Below, piece after piece: positions 1 to 8,520 of a stretch of 64,000 nt of DNA (within the stretch, counting starts at the first letter, position 1; each line of letters opens with the position of its first letter). The stretch comes from JANQPX01 sp965204405 (lineage in GTDB: Bacteria; Pseudomonadota; Alphaproteobacteria; Geminicoccales; Geminicoccaceae): positions 372,001-436,000 of the forward strand of contig CBDBEN010000005.1 of assembly GCA_965204405.1 (NCBI GenBank), in the 5' to 3' direction. The notes below the pieces were generated by a model, which saw only the letters and a program-made list of their open reading frames with translations, did no database searches and was not told where the DNA came from. Both the position numbers and the translations under genes were made by a program.

Positions 1-2202
1 TTCGGCAGCAGAATGAAAGCCGATCTTGTCGATCCGGGCACCCTCTATACCGGTCATGCCGAAATCGAAGCCTGCGCGGATTGCCATGTGTCCTTCGATG
101 CGGGCCCGATCGGCTGGGTGAGGGCGGCATTCGCTCCAGCGAACCCGATTGCCGATAGCGACAAATGCCTTGATTGTCATAAATGGGGTGACAATGCCCT
201 GAACCCCCACAATGATTCCAAGAAGACCCTGGCCGAGTTGACCTCGAAATTCGCCAACGCCAGCGATACCTCAACGACACCCTGGACGGTGCAGATGAGC
301 CGTGCCGTGTTCCCCATTCCAACGGAGACGCACAACGGCACTCTGGCTTGTGGAACATGCCACAAGGAACATGAAGGCGAGGAAGCCAACCTCCTCGAGG
401 TGACGAACGCACGCTGCCAATCCTGTCATGAAAAGACGTTCGAGGCCTTCTCGGTCGGACATCCGTCCTTCGGTGATTATCCTTATCTGCAGCGCACACG
501 CTTGATCTTCGATCACGAGTCGCATAACCGGAAAAACTTCCCGGAAAAGGTCAAGCAGGGTGTTAAGCCGCCCGAAACTTGCGACAGCTGCCATATGCCG
601 AATGGTACGGGCGAGTTCATGCTGACCGCCGATTTTGACGATACTTGTGCCCAGTGCCACACGGAAGATCTTCTCGGTGAATCCGTTGCCGGACCCAAAG
701 GCACGCCCATCATTGCCGTGCCCGAACTGGATCTCCTCACTCTCCAGGAGCGCGGCATCGCGATCGGTGAATGGCCGGAGGCTCCGTTCGCTATCGATAT
801 CTCGGCTTACACGAAGCTTCTGATTGCCGCTGACAAAAGGATCGCAGAAGACCTCCTGGTGATCGAGGATACCGATCTGCAGGACCTGACGGATGCCAGC
901 GATGTCGAGATACAGGCCGTAGGCAGGGTTGCCTGGTCGATTAAGGAATTGTTGTTCGATCTCACCCTTGCGGGTATGGAAATTCTCGAAGCCAAAGTCG
1001 AAGCGAGTCTCGATTCCGCTTTGGATACAGATACGCTCGGGCGGCTGGTGGGGCACATTCCCCAGGACGTGGTGGCAGCTGCCAGCGAGGCTTGGTTCCC
1101 TAGTCTGAAACAGGAAGTCGTTGCCTACCGAGCCCTCAAGCCCGCCAGCCTCGCGACGCCGACGCGCCAGGAGGGCCAGGCCGCGAACGACGTCTTGTCC
1201 GCTCAAGCTCCGTCCGGGCAAGCCTCGGGAGAGGAAGCCGCGGCCCTGTTGCTTGCGCAGGCCAGCACCATACAGGTCGAGGAGCTTCCGAACGACGAAG
1301 CCGCTGAAAACGAAGCGCTGGGCCTGCCGACCCTGGATCCGGAGGAATGGGCCAGGGCAGGGGGCTGGTACCGCAAAGACTACATTCTCTATTATCGCCC
1401 GGTGGGGCATGAAGATGTTGTTTTCAGGACCTGGCTGGATATCAGCGCCCAGTCCTTTGGCACGCCCGCGGAGCGATATGGCGATGCGCTGTTTCAGCTC
1501 CTTGCGGATAAGAACACGCCGGGCAAATGCACCAAGTGCCACAGCATCGATCAGCAGCCGGGCGGCAGCCTTGCGGTCAACTGGTCGCCGTTCAAACCGC
1601 GCGTCGGCGAGAGCAGGTTCACCACCTTCGTCCATGTCACCCATTTCAGCGCCGTCGGCGACGAGGGATGCATTACTTGCCATCAGCTCAATGAAAGCAC
1701 AGCCTATCAGGAGACTTTCAAGGGCCGGGATCCCCACAATTTTACCGCTAATTTTGCGCCGATGAACCGGGAAACCTGTGCCGAGTGCCATGTGGAGCAA
1801 TCAGCCGGCGATACCTGCACCATGTGCCACCAGTACCATATCGGCACATTCGCGACCGAGAGCATCCCGGCAACCAGAGTGGATGATCTGGACAAGGAGC
1901 CTGAAGGCGACGCGGATTCCAAAGCTGCACCAGCCTCTGTCGACGATGCCGGCATCGTGAGCAGCCTTACCAATGGTGTTCTGTCGGCAATCGGGCTCCG
2001 GGAGGAAGAACCGGCCGGCCGGTCAGGCCTGGGTGAGCTTTCGGTGCCTATACTTGATTTCGATCCGCAGACAGGAGCGGTGAACCAAGGCGGAAGCGAG
2101 GTTCTGCCAGGTCTTTTGAGCGATTTTCTGGACCAGACACAAAATCAGCAGGATGGCGCGACCGAGCAGCCAGCGCCCACCTCGGAAGGAGCCGCGAATT
2201 AG
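1..2202 (+). CDS. Decaheme c-type cytochrome, 5' end cut by window edge
   Basis: The frame is open to the first base, so the N-terminus and any signal peptide lie outside the window. Counting from the first internal Met (base 13), ten CxxCH haem-binding motifs are visible at about residues 21, 52, 113, 135, 190, 212, 506, 553, 589 and 602. Six sit in an N-terminal block and four in a second block. Between them lies a haem-free stretch of roughly 290 residues with a helical, acidic character. The last 120 residues are low-complexity and rich in Gly, Pro, Gln and Glu. Multihaem cytochromes of this kind act in the periplasm or at the outer membrane in electron transfer. I do not recognise a named family, and no oxidoreductase partner is visible downstream. 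The next gene, an SPFH protein, is about 240 bp away and probably a separate unit. Confidence 0.85.
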   Translation, partial: FGSRMKADLVDPGTLYTGHAEIEACADCHVSFDAGPIGWVRAAFAPANPIADSDKCLDCHKWGDNALNPHNDSKKTLAELTSKFANASDTSTTPWTVQMSRAVFPIPTETHNGTLACGTCHKEHEGEEANLLEVTNARCQSCHEKTFEAFSVGHPSFGDYPYLQRTRLIFDHESHNRKNFPEKVKQGVKPPETCDSCHMPNGTGEFMLTADFDDTCAQCHTEDLLGESVAGPKGTPIIAVPELDLLTLQERGIAIGEWPEAPFAIDISAYTKLLIAADKRIAEDLLVIEDTDLQDLTDASDVEIQAVGRVAWSIKELLFDLTLAGMEILEAKVEASLDSALDTDTLGRLVGHIPQDVVAAASEAWFPSLKQEVVAYRALKPASLATPTRQEGQAANDVLSAQAPSGQASGEEAAALLLAQASTIQVEELPNDEAAENEALGLPTLDPEEWARAGGWYRKDYILYYRPVGHEDVVFRTWLDISAQSFGTPAERYGDALFQLLADKNTPGKCTKCHSIDQQPGGSLAVNWSPFKPRVGESRFTTFVHVTHFSAVGDEGCITCHQLNESTAYQETFKGRDPHNFTANFAPMNRETCAECHVEQSAGDTCTMCHQYHIGTFATESIPATRVDDLDKEPEGDADSKAAPASVDDAGIVSSLTNGVLSAIGLREEEPAGRSGLGELSVPILDFDPQTGAVNQGGSEVLPGLLSDFLDQTQNQQDGATEQPAPTSEGAAN

Positions 2203-2439
2203 CGGCAGGCCTGGCCACGCCCCGGATTAAGGAAACTGATCCGGTATCCGGTGCGCCACAGGGACAAAGCAAACACGCCAATCGGTGGCCGTTTCGCTGC
2301 CGGCAGCGTTGTATTCTCCTTGAACCGGTAACATTTTGATAAGACTGTGCACCGATACTATTGCGCCTAAGTTATGGGGTGTGATGGATAATTCGAACGA
2401 TTTCAGCTCAGCGGTGATCGTTTTTCAGGGAGAGTTATT

Positions 2440-3387
2440 ATGCTGGATGGATTTAGTCTTTTTGCCCTGGTTATCCTCGCCCTGGCGATCGCCGTGGTCT
2501 TTATGGGGGTCAAATCGGTGCCGCAGGGACGAGAATACACCGTCGAGCGTTTCGGTCGCTATACCAATACGCTTCGTCCGGGGCTCCATCTCATCGTTCC
2601 CTTCGTCGACCGCATCGGCGCCAAGATTAATATGATGGAACAGGTGATGGACGTCCCCTCCCAGGAGGTCATCACCAAGGACAACGCCATGGTGACGGTG
2701 GATGGCGTGGTTTTCTACCAGGTCCAGGAGGCGGCTCTTGCCGCTTATGAAGTCACCAATCTGGAGCGGGCGATCGTCAACCTGACCATGACCAACATCC
2801 GTACCGTGATGGGCTCGATGGATCTGGATGAACTGCTCTCCCAGCGCGACCGGATCAATGCCCAGCTGCTGACCGTGGTCGATGACGCGACGGGTGCTTG
2901 GGGGGTCAAGGTGACCAGGATCGAGATCAAGGACATCGCGCCGCCTGCCGATCTGGTAGAAAGCATGGCGCGGCAGATGAAAGCCGAGCGTGACAAGCGC
3001 GCCAATATCCTGGACGCGGAAGGTTTCCGCCAGGCCGCTATCCTCAAGGCCGAGGGTGAAAAACAGTCGACGATCCTTGAAGCGGAAGGCCGGCGCGAAG
3101 GCGCATTCCGCGATGCCGAGGCACGCGAGCGGGAAGCGGAAGCCGAGGCCAAGGCGACGGCCATGCTGTCCGAGGCTCTTGCCAAGGGTGATAGCCAGGC
3201 GATCAACTATTTCGTTGCCCAGCAATATGTCGAGGCATTCGCCCAGTTCGCAAGCTCACCGAACCAGAAGGTGGTGTTCCTGCCGATGGAAGCGAGTGCC
3301 TTGGTCGGTTCCCTTGGCGGCATCGGCGAGATTGCCAAGGAAGTGTTCAAGAAAGATGATGCGCCCGGTGCCGGGCCGAGGTCGTGA
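2440..3387 (+). CDS. SPFH/band 7 membrane protein (paraslipin, QmcA-like)
   Basis: This 315-residue protein has one N-terminal membrane helix (about residues 5-23) and an SPFH domain beginning near the RFGRY/RPGLH segment. A long charged Ala/Glu/Arg coiled coil follows at about 165-255, as in QmcA and stomatin-like proteins. The family oligomerises at the inner membrane and scaffolds membrane microdomains or controls membrane proteases such as FtsH. A good ribosome site (GGGAGAG) sits just before the ATG. The stop codon overlaps the ATG of the next gene (TGATG), an NfeD-type partner, which is the standard stomatin/NfeD operon arrangement and supports the call. Confidence 0.93.
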   Translation: MLDGFSLFALVILALAIAVVFMGVKSVPQGREYTVERFGRYTNTLRPGLHLIVPFVDRIGAKINMMEQVMDVPSQEVITKDNAMVTVDGVVFYQVQEAALAAYEVTNLERAIVNLTMTNIRTVMGSMDLDELLSQRDRINAQLLTVVDDATGAWGVKVTRIEIKDIAPPADLVESMARQMKAERDKRANILDAEGFRQAAILKAEGEKQSTILEAEGRREGAFRDAEAREREAEAEAKATAMLSEALAKGDSQAINYFVAQQYVEAFAQFASSPNQKVVFLPMEASALVGSLGGIGEIAKEVFKKDDAPGAGPRS

Positions 3388-3863
3388 TGTTCCCGTTCGA
3401 AACCGTTCAATTTTGGCATTGGTGGGCACTCGGCGGTGTGCTCGGTGCCCTTGAGATCGTCGTTCCCGGCTTTGTCCTTTTCTGGCTCGGCCTCGCTGGT
3501 ATTCTGGTGGGGCTGATGCTGCTGATCTGGCCGGATCTCAGCCTGCAGCTTCAGCTCCTGAGTTTCGCCATTTTTTCAGTACTCAGCGTCATGGTGTGGC
3601 ATCGGTGGATGCGGAACGATCAAAAACCGACCGATCAGCCGGGCCTCAACCGCCGCGCCGAGCAAAATATAGGCCGCCGCGCCTATGTTGCCGAAGCCAT
3701 CGTCAACGGCCGGGGCCGGATCAAGCTCGGCGACAGCACTTGGTCGGTTAAGGGCCCCGATGTTCCCGCAGGCCGGATGGTCGAAATCACCGGAGCCGAT
3801 GGCGCGCTTTTGGAAGTCAAGGAGGTCGACGAAAGTCCCGGAACAGGCAACCCAAGCACCTGA
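3387..3863 (+). CDS. NfeD family membrane protein
   Basis: The protein has about 158 residues. Two or three hydrophobic segments fill roughly the first 75 residues. A short soluble C-terminal OB-fold region follows (about 90-145), with the family's GRIKLGDSTWSV-like core in which a nucleic-acid-like barrel is formed. This is the short NfeD form without the ClpP-like protease domain. It is translationally coupled to the SPFH gene by overlapping stop and start codons, and the two probably act as a membrane complex. A GTG three bases earlier is an alternative start; the ATG is preferred because of the overlap. Confidence 0.9.
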   Translation: MFPFETVQFWHWWALGGVLGALEIVVPGFVLFWLGLAGILVGLMLLIWPDLSLQLQLLSFAIFSVLSVMVWHRWMRNDQKPTDQPGLNRRAEQNIGRRAYVAEAIVNGRGRIKLGDSTWSVKGPDVPAGRMVEITGADGALLEVKEVDESPGTGNPST

Positions 3864-3959
3864 TCGACACAAAGCGACGCTGATCCCAATAACCCGAACT
3901 CCGGCCCTTGACCGTTGCCCGCAACCGCCTAAGATCCCGTCTACTCGTTCCTCCCGGCA

Positions 3960-4046
3960 GCCCCCGTGGCGGAATTGGTAGACGCGGCAGACTCAAAATC
4001 TGTTGTCTTCACGGACGTGCCTGTTCGAGTCAGGCCGGGGGCACCA
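3960..4046 (+). tRNA. tRNA-Leu (anticodon CAA)
   Basis: The 87-nt gene folds into a class II tRNA. The acceptor GCCCCCG pairs with CGGGGGC, and a CCA end is encoded at 4044-4046. The anticodon stem is GCAGA/TCTGT with a seven-base loop, and the anticodon CAA lies at 3994-3996, reading TTG. A variable arm of leucine type lies between the anticodon and T stems, and the T arm carries TTCGAGT. The D-loop contains the usual leucine segment GGAATTGGTAGACGC. The DNA just downstream is non-coding and carries a transposase relic, so the 3' end may have served as an insertion point. Confidence 0.97.
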
Positions 4047-4445
4047 ATCATTTCAAGCTGTTAGCGCTGATTTTTCTCTTCGGGGCCGCCAATAGTATTG
4101 GTTGAGGCTTCAAATAGACCTCTTTCGGCAGCGAGTTGTGTGAGACTTGGTGTCGTATGATGATCGCGACCTTGATTGAGACAAGCTTTCCAGACTCCGA
4201 TCAGATCTACGGGCAGGGCGCAAGCCCATGCCATACTTTGTACAAAATCACCTTTCCTTGGCTTTAAATTACCTGGCCGAAGAGACACATCCTCAAGCCC
4301 GTCATGCTGCTGGCCATGTTCCGCGCTTCAATCCTAGTGAGTGAGACCGATGAAGACGCCGTTCCCTATCGCTCAGAAGAAGAAAATCTCCTCCTGAGCG
4401 ACTATTTCCACCTTCCAGGTGCGCCATCCGCAATGGCTTCTAAAG
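4047..4445. other. Non-coding stretch downstream of tRNA-Leu
   Basis: No convincing coding sequence is visible on either strand. Short open frames exist but lack recognisable motifs, ribosome sites or a codon pattern like the neighbours, and the base composition is more AT-rich than the surrounding genes. Together with the transposase relic that follows, it looks like decayed inserted DNA. I searched by eye for a direct repeat of the tRNA 3' end that would mark the far side of an integrated element and did not see one. Confidence 0.5.
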
Positions 4446-4714
4446 ATGGGACCCTTCACCTTGTTCCTGGACGATCCGGCCGTCGTCACAGATAACAACA
4501 CCATAGAGCGTTCGATAAGCCCCCCCTGTTCATTGGAAGGTGCAATTAGGCGCTGACCGCCGGGACTGAAAAAAAAGCAACAACCATCACGACCAACATC
4601 GAAACGGCGAACGCCAATGACCTTAATCATCAGGTCCATATCACCGATCGCAAGAGTGGCCTACTCAATCGCAAAAACAACCGGATCGATGACTTGGCAC
4701 CATGTAACTGGAAA
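4446..4714 (+). pseudogene. IS66-family transposase C-terminal relic
   Basis: Two pieces in different frames resemble the C-terminal part of IS66 transposases. The first (about 4446-4550) reads FLDDPAVVTDNNTIERSI, matching the conserved D-NN-T-ERSIRP block that includes the terminal acidic catalytic region. The second (about 4575-4714) resembles the family tail, with the segments TNIETANANDLN and NRIDDLAPCNW matching the usual LIETCKLNxVD and SRIDELLPW. The frame change and stop between them, and the absence of the N-terminal three quarters, show that it is dead. No terminal inverted repeats are visible. The next 220 bases up to the phasin hold no supported gene, although the minus strand stays open there for about 100 codons. 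Confidence 0.7.
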
Positions 4715-4942
4715 CCCGTGCAAATGGAGCTTGATCCGTCAACGCGGTACCTATCGCACAACGTCCTATCCAAGAAGGTACAGGCTCGCTCCTTGATCTC
4801 GCGCGGCTCTGCCCAATTCAGGCCGCGCTTCGCTCCCTTGGACGCAGAGGTCTCCACGATGCTGACATTGTAGCTGGTGTACCGACCGTCGAGCGTGTCG
4901 CGAAACAGCAGGAAGCCGTCAGCCTTTGGTGACCAGGGTCGT

Positions 4943-5254
4943 TTATTTTGACGTTTTTTCTTCGTTGTCGCCGCTAGTCACTCTCAGGACCATGCCGCCG
5001 AGTTTGGCCGCCTGCTCGGTATAAGCTTTGGCTGTCTCCTGTCCGAACGTCGATTGAATCCTCCATGCCTCGTTGAGATCATGGCAATGGCTGATGTCGT
5101 CGATCACGTGGGCGTAAGCGTGAAAACGTTCTCCCATGAAGTCCAGCCAAGTGGTGCTGGCAGTGCTCATACCTTCGAGATAGGCCTGCTGCCACTCGGG
5201 CGGCATCATCTTAGGGTAAATATCCTGTGTTGAGGTCACGGTTGGCTTCGTCAT
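4943..5254 (-). CDS. Small phasin-like protein
   Basis: The 103-residue amphipathic helical protein has no signal peptide or membrane segment. The pattern of a Trp-rich N-terminal part followed by a helix with NEAWRIQSTFGQETAKAY and EQAAKLG fits the phasin family, whose members coat PHA granules and bind PHA synthase. It lies on the same strand as the PHA synthase run and shares its putative FNR/FixK-type control: a TTGATCTCGCGCAA dyad lies about 60 bases upstream of the start. It is at the short end for a phasin (typically 100-180 residues), and the family assignment rests on sequence character rather than an alignment. Confidence 0.7.
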   Translation of the reverse strand: MTKPTVTSTQDIYPKMMPPEWQQAYLEGMSTASTTWLDFMGERFHAYAHVIDDISHCHDLNEAWRIQSTFGQETAKAYTEQAAKLGGMVLRVTSGDNEEKTSK

Positions 5255-5312
5255 GGCTGCATCTCCATTTTGACATGGTCAGGAATGCTAACGGCCATCT
5301 CCTAAGCAAACC

Positions 5313-5326
5313 TTGATCTCGCGCAA
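5313..5326. promoter_or_regulatory. FNR/FixK-type box upstream of the phasin
   Basis: The sequence TTGAT-CTCG-CGCAA keeps the TTG-N8-CAA core used by the FNR/FixK/Anr family and resembles FixK2-type sites, where one half may read GCGCAA. It lies about 60 bases before the phasin start on the minus strand, a typical activator distance. Two perfect versions of the dyad occur before the PHA synthase and before the acyl-CoA synthetase, which strengthens the call. Confidence 0.6.
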
Positions 5327-5444
5327 TTAGTCTTAATTTTTCTTGATCGATGAGGCGGTGCCACTCACCGTCCCTTTGCCGCTTCTGACAAACAACCTCG
5401 TGTAACCGGTAGTATGTAGGAAGGCTTAACCCATCGGTTTGGCA

Positions 5445-5742
5445 ACTCGGCATCATTGTCTGTCCCGTTCGACATCGAGCAGCGCCAAGATAGCGGCATC
5501 GCGAACCATCCATAGCTGCAAGCGCTCAAGACAGGCTTCGATCTCGGGATCGATGGTCGTGGGGAGCACCACATCGGATGAACATAGCCCAACTGCTGCA
5601 CGCACACCGTGCCTTTCGGCAGAAGGAGGAGATTTTCAGGCGTTCGCTGCTCTCCAGATTTGATGCCTCGAGCTTGAGCGAATGTCGTCCGGAGTCTAAC
5701 CGGCGCGCAACGAATGCGGCCAACTCGACCATGCGATCTCAA
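5445..5742 (-). pseudogene. Frame-disrupted gene relic of unknown family
   Basis: Read leftwards from an ATG at 5732, one frame begins plausibly (VELAAFVARRLDSG...) for about 40 codons. It then turns into an Arg/Cys-rich string with an unlikely composition. From about 5620 down to 5456, a different frame becomes convincing, with segments such as PTTIDPEIEACLERLQLW and VRDAAILALLDVERDRQ ending in a stop. This suggests one gene broken by an indel near 5620. I do not recognise the product. It sits directly downstream of the P-type ATPase gene on the same strand and could be a former last member of that operon. It could also be one short real gene with a late start. Confidence 0.35.
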
Positions 5743-5748
5743 TGCTGA

Positions 5749-8520
5749 TCAGTGATCGGGGCGGTCGGACCGCCCGTTTAACCGTCCATAGAGCCGTTTC
5801 TCGATCTCGATCACAAACAGCAAAACCACGCCGACAGCAATGATCTGGACACCTTGTCCAATGCTGATCGGACGCGCGTTGAAGAGTACGGCCATGAAGG
5901 GAGCATAGGAGAACAAGAGCTGCAGCAGGATCACCGCCCCGACCGATGCTAGTACCGCTGGTGTGCCGAGCACGCCCCTCCAGGTGATTGACGAGGTGCT
6001 GAGATAGCGAACGTTGAACAGATAGAAAATCTCAAGCACCACCAGGGTGTTGACCACGACCGTGCGCGCTTCGTCCGTGCCGATACCTTCAGCTTTCGCC
6101 AGGGCGAATTGGGCGAAGATGGCGATCATGAACAGGATTGAGACGAAGACAGTCCGCCAGATCAGGAAACGGGAGAGGATGGGTTCGTTAGCGGCACGCG
6201 GCGGGCGGCGCATGACCTCAGGCTCACTCGGCTCGAACGCCAGCGCCAGACCAAGGGTTACCGCGGTCACCATATTGACCCAGAGGATCTGGACCGGCGT
6301 GATCGGCAATGTCGTGCCGAGCAAGATCGCGCCGATCAGGACAAGCGCCTCGCCGCCGCTGGTTGGCAGAATAAAGAGAATGGCCTTTTTGATGTTGTCA
6401 TACACCGTGCGCCCGGCACGCACGGCATCGGCGATCGTAGCGAAGTTGTCGTCGACCAGCACGATCTCGGATGCTTCCTTCGCCGCCTCGCTGCCCTTTT
6501 GCCCCATCGCGATGCCGACATCGGCGCGTTTCAGCGCCGGCGCATCATTGACGCCGTCCCCCGTCATGGCGACGATCATACCCTCGGCCTGAAGGGCTTC
6601 GACCAGCCGCAGCTTATGTGCCGGGCTGGTGCGCGCAAAGACGGACGTGTCCCTGACGCGACTGCGAAGGGTGTCGTCATCGAGCAGGTCGAGCTCGACT
6701 CCCGTCAGTGCATGGGATGGGTTTTCCAGACCCAGCTCGCGGGCGATGGCGGCGGCGGTGATCGCGTGATCGCCGGTGATCATCTTGACCTGAACGCCAG
6801 CATCCCGGCAGGCCTTGACCGCAGCGACCGCTTCCTCCCTCGGTGGATCGATCAGGCCGACGAGACCCAGCAGCGTCAACCCACTCTCGACCTCATCGAA
6901 GCCGATTTGCGTCGTCGACGCGCCGGTGGTCTTGGTAGCGATCGCCAGAACACGCTGGCCACGCGATGCGATGCTCTCGATGTCGGCCAGCCATTGGTCG
7001 GAGATCATGGCTCGATCGCCTTCAGGTGCGCGCTCATGGCTGCACATCGCGATGATGCGCTCGGGCGCTCCCTTGACGACGATGATGGCATTGCCGCTCG
7101 GACCTCGATGCAGACTGGCCATGAACTGGTGGCGGGAGTCGAAGGGGATGGTGTCGAGGCGTGGCCAGGCCTGCCGTTCCGCCGCAGGATCGAGCCCGGC
7201 TTTTGCGGCGACCACCAGGAGGGCGCCTTCCATCGGGTCGCCATCGATCTGCCACTGACCGTCACATTCCCGCAAGCCTGCATCGCAGCACAGGAGACCT
7301 GCGCGGGTTAAGGTGCGGAGCCTCTCCTCTTTCGCCGCATCGATGTCCTCGCCATGCAGCGAAAACACCCCCTTGGGTGCGTAGCCAGTACCGCTTACCT
7401 CATACAAGTGGCCGGCGATTGCGATCGACGCGACGGTCATCTCGTTGCGCGTCAGTGTACCGGTCTTGTCCGTGCAAATGACCGAGACAGATCCCAAGGT
7501 CTCGATCGCAGGCAAACGTCGAATGAGGGCATGGCGGCGTGCCATGCCTTGCGCGCCGATCGCGAGAGTGATGGTGAGGATTGCCGGCAGGCCTTCGGGA
7601 ATGGCGGCGACCGAGAGGCCAACGACCGCCATGAAGATCTCGGAGAAGCCATAACCGCGCACCAGCAGGCCAAACGCAAGGACCAGGGCGGCAACCGCGA
7701 GAATGGCCGCGGCGATCCATTTCGCAAACGCGTTCATCTGGCGCAAAAGCGGCGTTTCGAGTTTCGTGACGTCGGTCAGCATGCCGCTTATCCGGCCGAT
7801 CTCGGTTCGCGAACCGGTTGCGACCACGAGGCCGCTTCCCTGACCATAGGTCACCAGCGTTCCGCTGAACGCCATCGACGTACGATCGCCGAGCGGTGCC
7901 TGTGGGATGACCGCAGCGATGGCTTTGTCCACGGTCATCGACTCGCCGGTGAGTACCGCCTCGTCAACCTTGAGCCCGTTCGCTTCGATCAGTCTGAGGT
8001 CGGCCGGCACCCTGTCGCCTGCCTCGATCAGGACGATGTCACCGGGTACCACCTCATCACCGGCGACCGTTTTTCTTTGGCCGCCTCGGATCACGCTCGC
8101 CTTCGGGGCAAGCATATTGCGTATCGCGTCGAGCGCTTTCTCGGCCTTGCCTTCCTGGACAAAACCAATGACGGCGTTGACGAGAACGACAGCGAGGATG
8201 ACGCCCGAATCGATCCCATGGCCAAGCGCCGCCGTGATGATGGCGGCTACAAGCAGCAGGTAAATCAGCGCATCGTTGAACTGTGCCAGAAACCGCAACC
8301 AAGCCCCCCGTCGTTTCGGTGCCGGCAGGCGGTTGGGGCCGAAGGTCGCAAAACGCTCGCGAGCTGTTGCCTCGGTCAATCCGTTTAGACCGCTGTGATG
8401 TGCGGCCAAGGCGTCGTTGACATCGGCCGCATGCCACGCACGGTTCTGGTTCGAGGCTGCTGTCATCGCCCGGTCTTTGCATGCGGTATCGGTGATCGTT
8501 TCATGCTCCATGACCGACAC
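5749..8520 (-). CDS. P2-type cation-transporting ATPase
   Basis: The 923-residue protein has the full set of P-type ATPase signatures. They are an N-terminal cation-ATPase domain, TGES in the actuator domain (about 190), DKTGTLT with the phosphorylated Asp near residue 351, and GDGVNDAP in the hinge. About ten membrane segments include six in the C-terminal third. Domain layout and length place it with Ca2+/Na+/K+ type P2 pumps, not with heavy-metal P1B pumps, because no CPC or metal-binding domains are present. The transported ion cannot be read from the sequence. The start is uncertain: GTG at 8520 or Met codons at 8511 and 8466. It directly follows the ABC-2 permease gene with no gap, as the last intact gene of the PHA/acetate/exporter run. 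Confidence 0.92.
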   Translation of the reverse strand: MSVMEHETITDTACKDRAMTAASNQNRAWHAADVNDALAAHHSGLNGLTEATARERFATFGPNRLPAPKRRGAWLRFLAQFNDALIYLLLVAAIITAALGHGIDSGVILAVVLVNAVIGFVQEGKAEKALDAIRNMLAPKASVIRGGQRKTVAGDEVVPGDIVLIEAGDRVPADLRLIEANGLKVDEAVLTGESMTVDKAIAAVIPQAPLGDRTSMAFSGTLVTYGQGSGLVVATGSRTEIGRISGMLTDVTKLETPLLRQMNAFAKWIAAAILAVAALVLAFGLLVRGYGFSEIFMAVVGLSVAAIPEGLPAILTITLAIGAQGMARRHALIRRLPAIETLGSVSVICTDKTGTLTRNEMTVASIAIAGHLYEVSGTGYAPKGVFSLHGEDIDAAKEERLRTLTRAGLLCCDAGLRECDGQWQIDGDPMEGALLVVAAKAGLDPAAERQAWPRLDTIPFDSRHQFMASLHRGPSGNAIIVVKGAPERIIAMCSHERAPEGDRAMISDQWLADIESIASRGQRVLAIATKTTGASTTQIGFDEVESGLTLLGLVGLIDPPREEAVAAVKACRDAGVQVKMITGDHAITAAAIARELGLENPSHALTGVELDLLDDDTLRSRVRDTSVFARTSPAHKLRLVEALQAEGMIVAMTGDGVNDAPALKRADVGIAMGQKGSEAAKEASEIVLVDDNFATIADAVRAGRTVYDNIKKAILFILPTSGGEALVLIGAILLGTTLPITPVQILWVNMVTAVTLGLALAFEPSEPEVMRRPPRAANEPILSRFLIWRTVFVSILFMIAIFAQFALAKAEGIGTDEARTVVVNTLVVLEIFYLFNVRYLSTSSITWRGVLGTPAVLASVGAVILLQLLFSYAPFMAVLFNARPISIGQGVQIIAVGVVLLFVIEIEKRLYGRLNGRSDRPDH

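Noticed and set aside
271..1800. 509-residue open frame on the minus strand inside the decaheme cytochrome gene
   Set aside because: It is a frame shadow of a GC-rich gene. The plus frame has ten haem motifs, while the minus frame has no motif, ribosome site or plausible composition.
7354..8388. 344-residue open frame on the plus strand inside the P-type ATPase gene
   Set aside because: The minus-strand ATPase has all family signatures. The plus frame is rich in Arg, Asp and His with no motif and is an antisense shadow.
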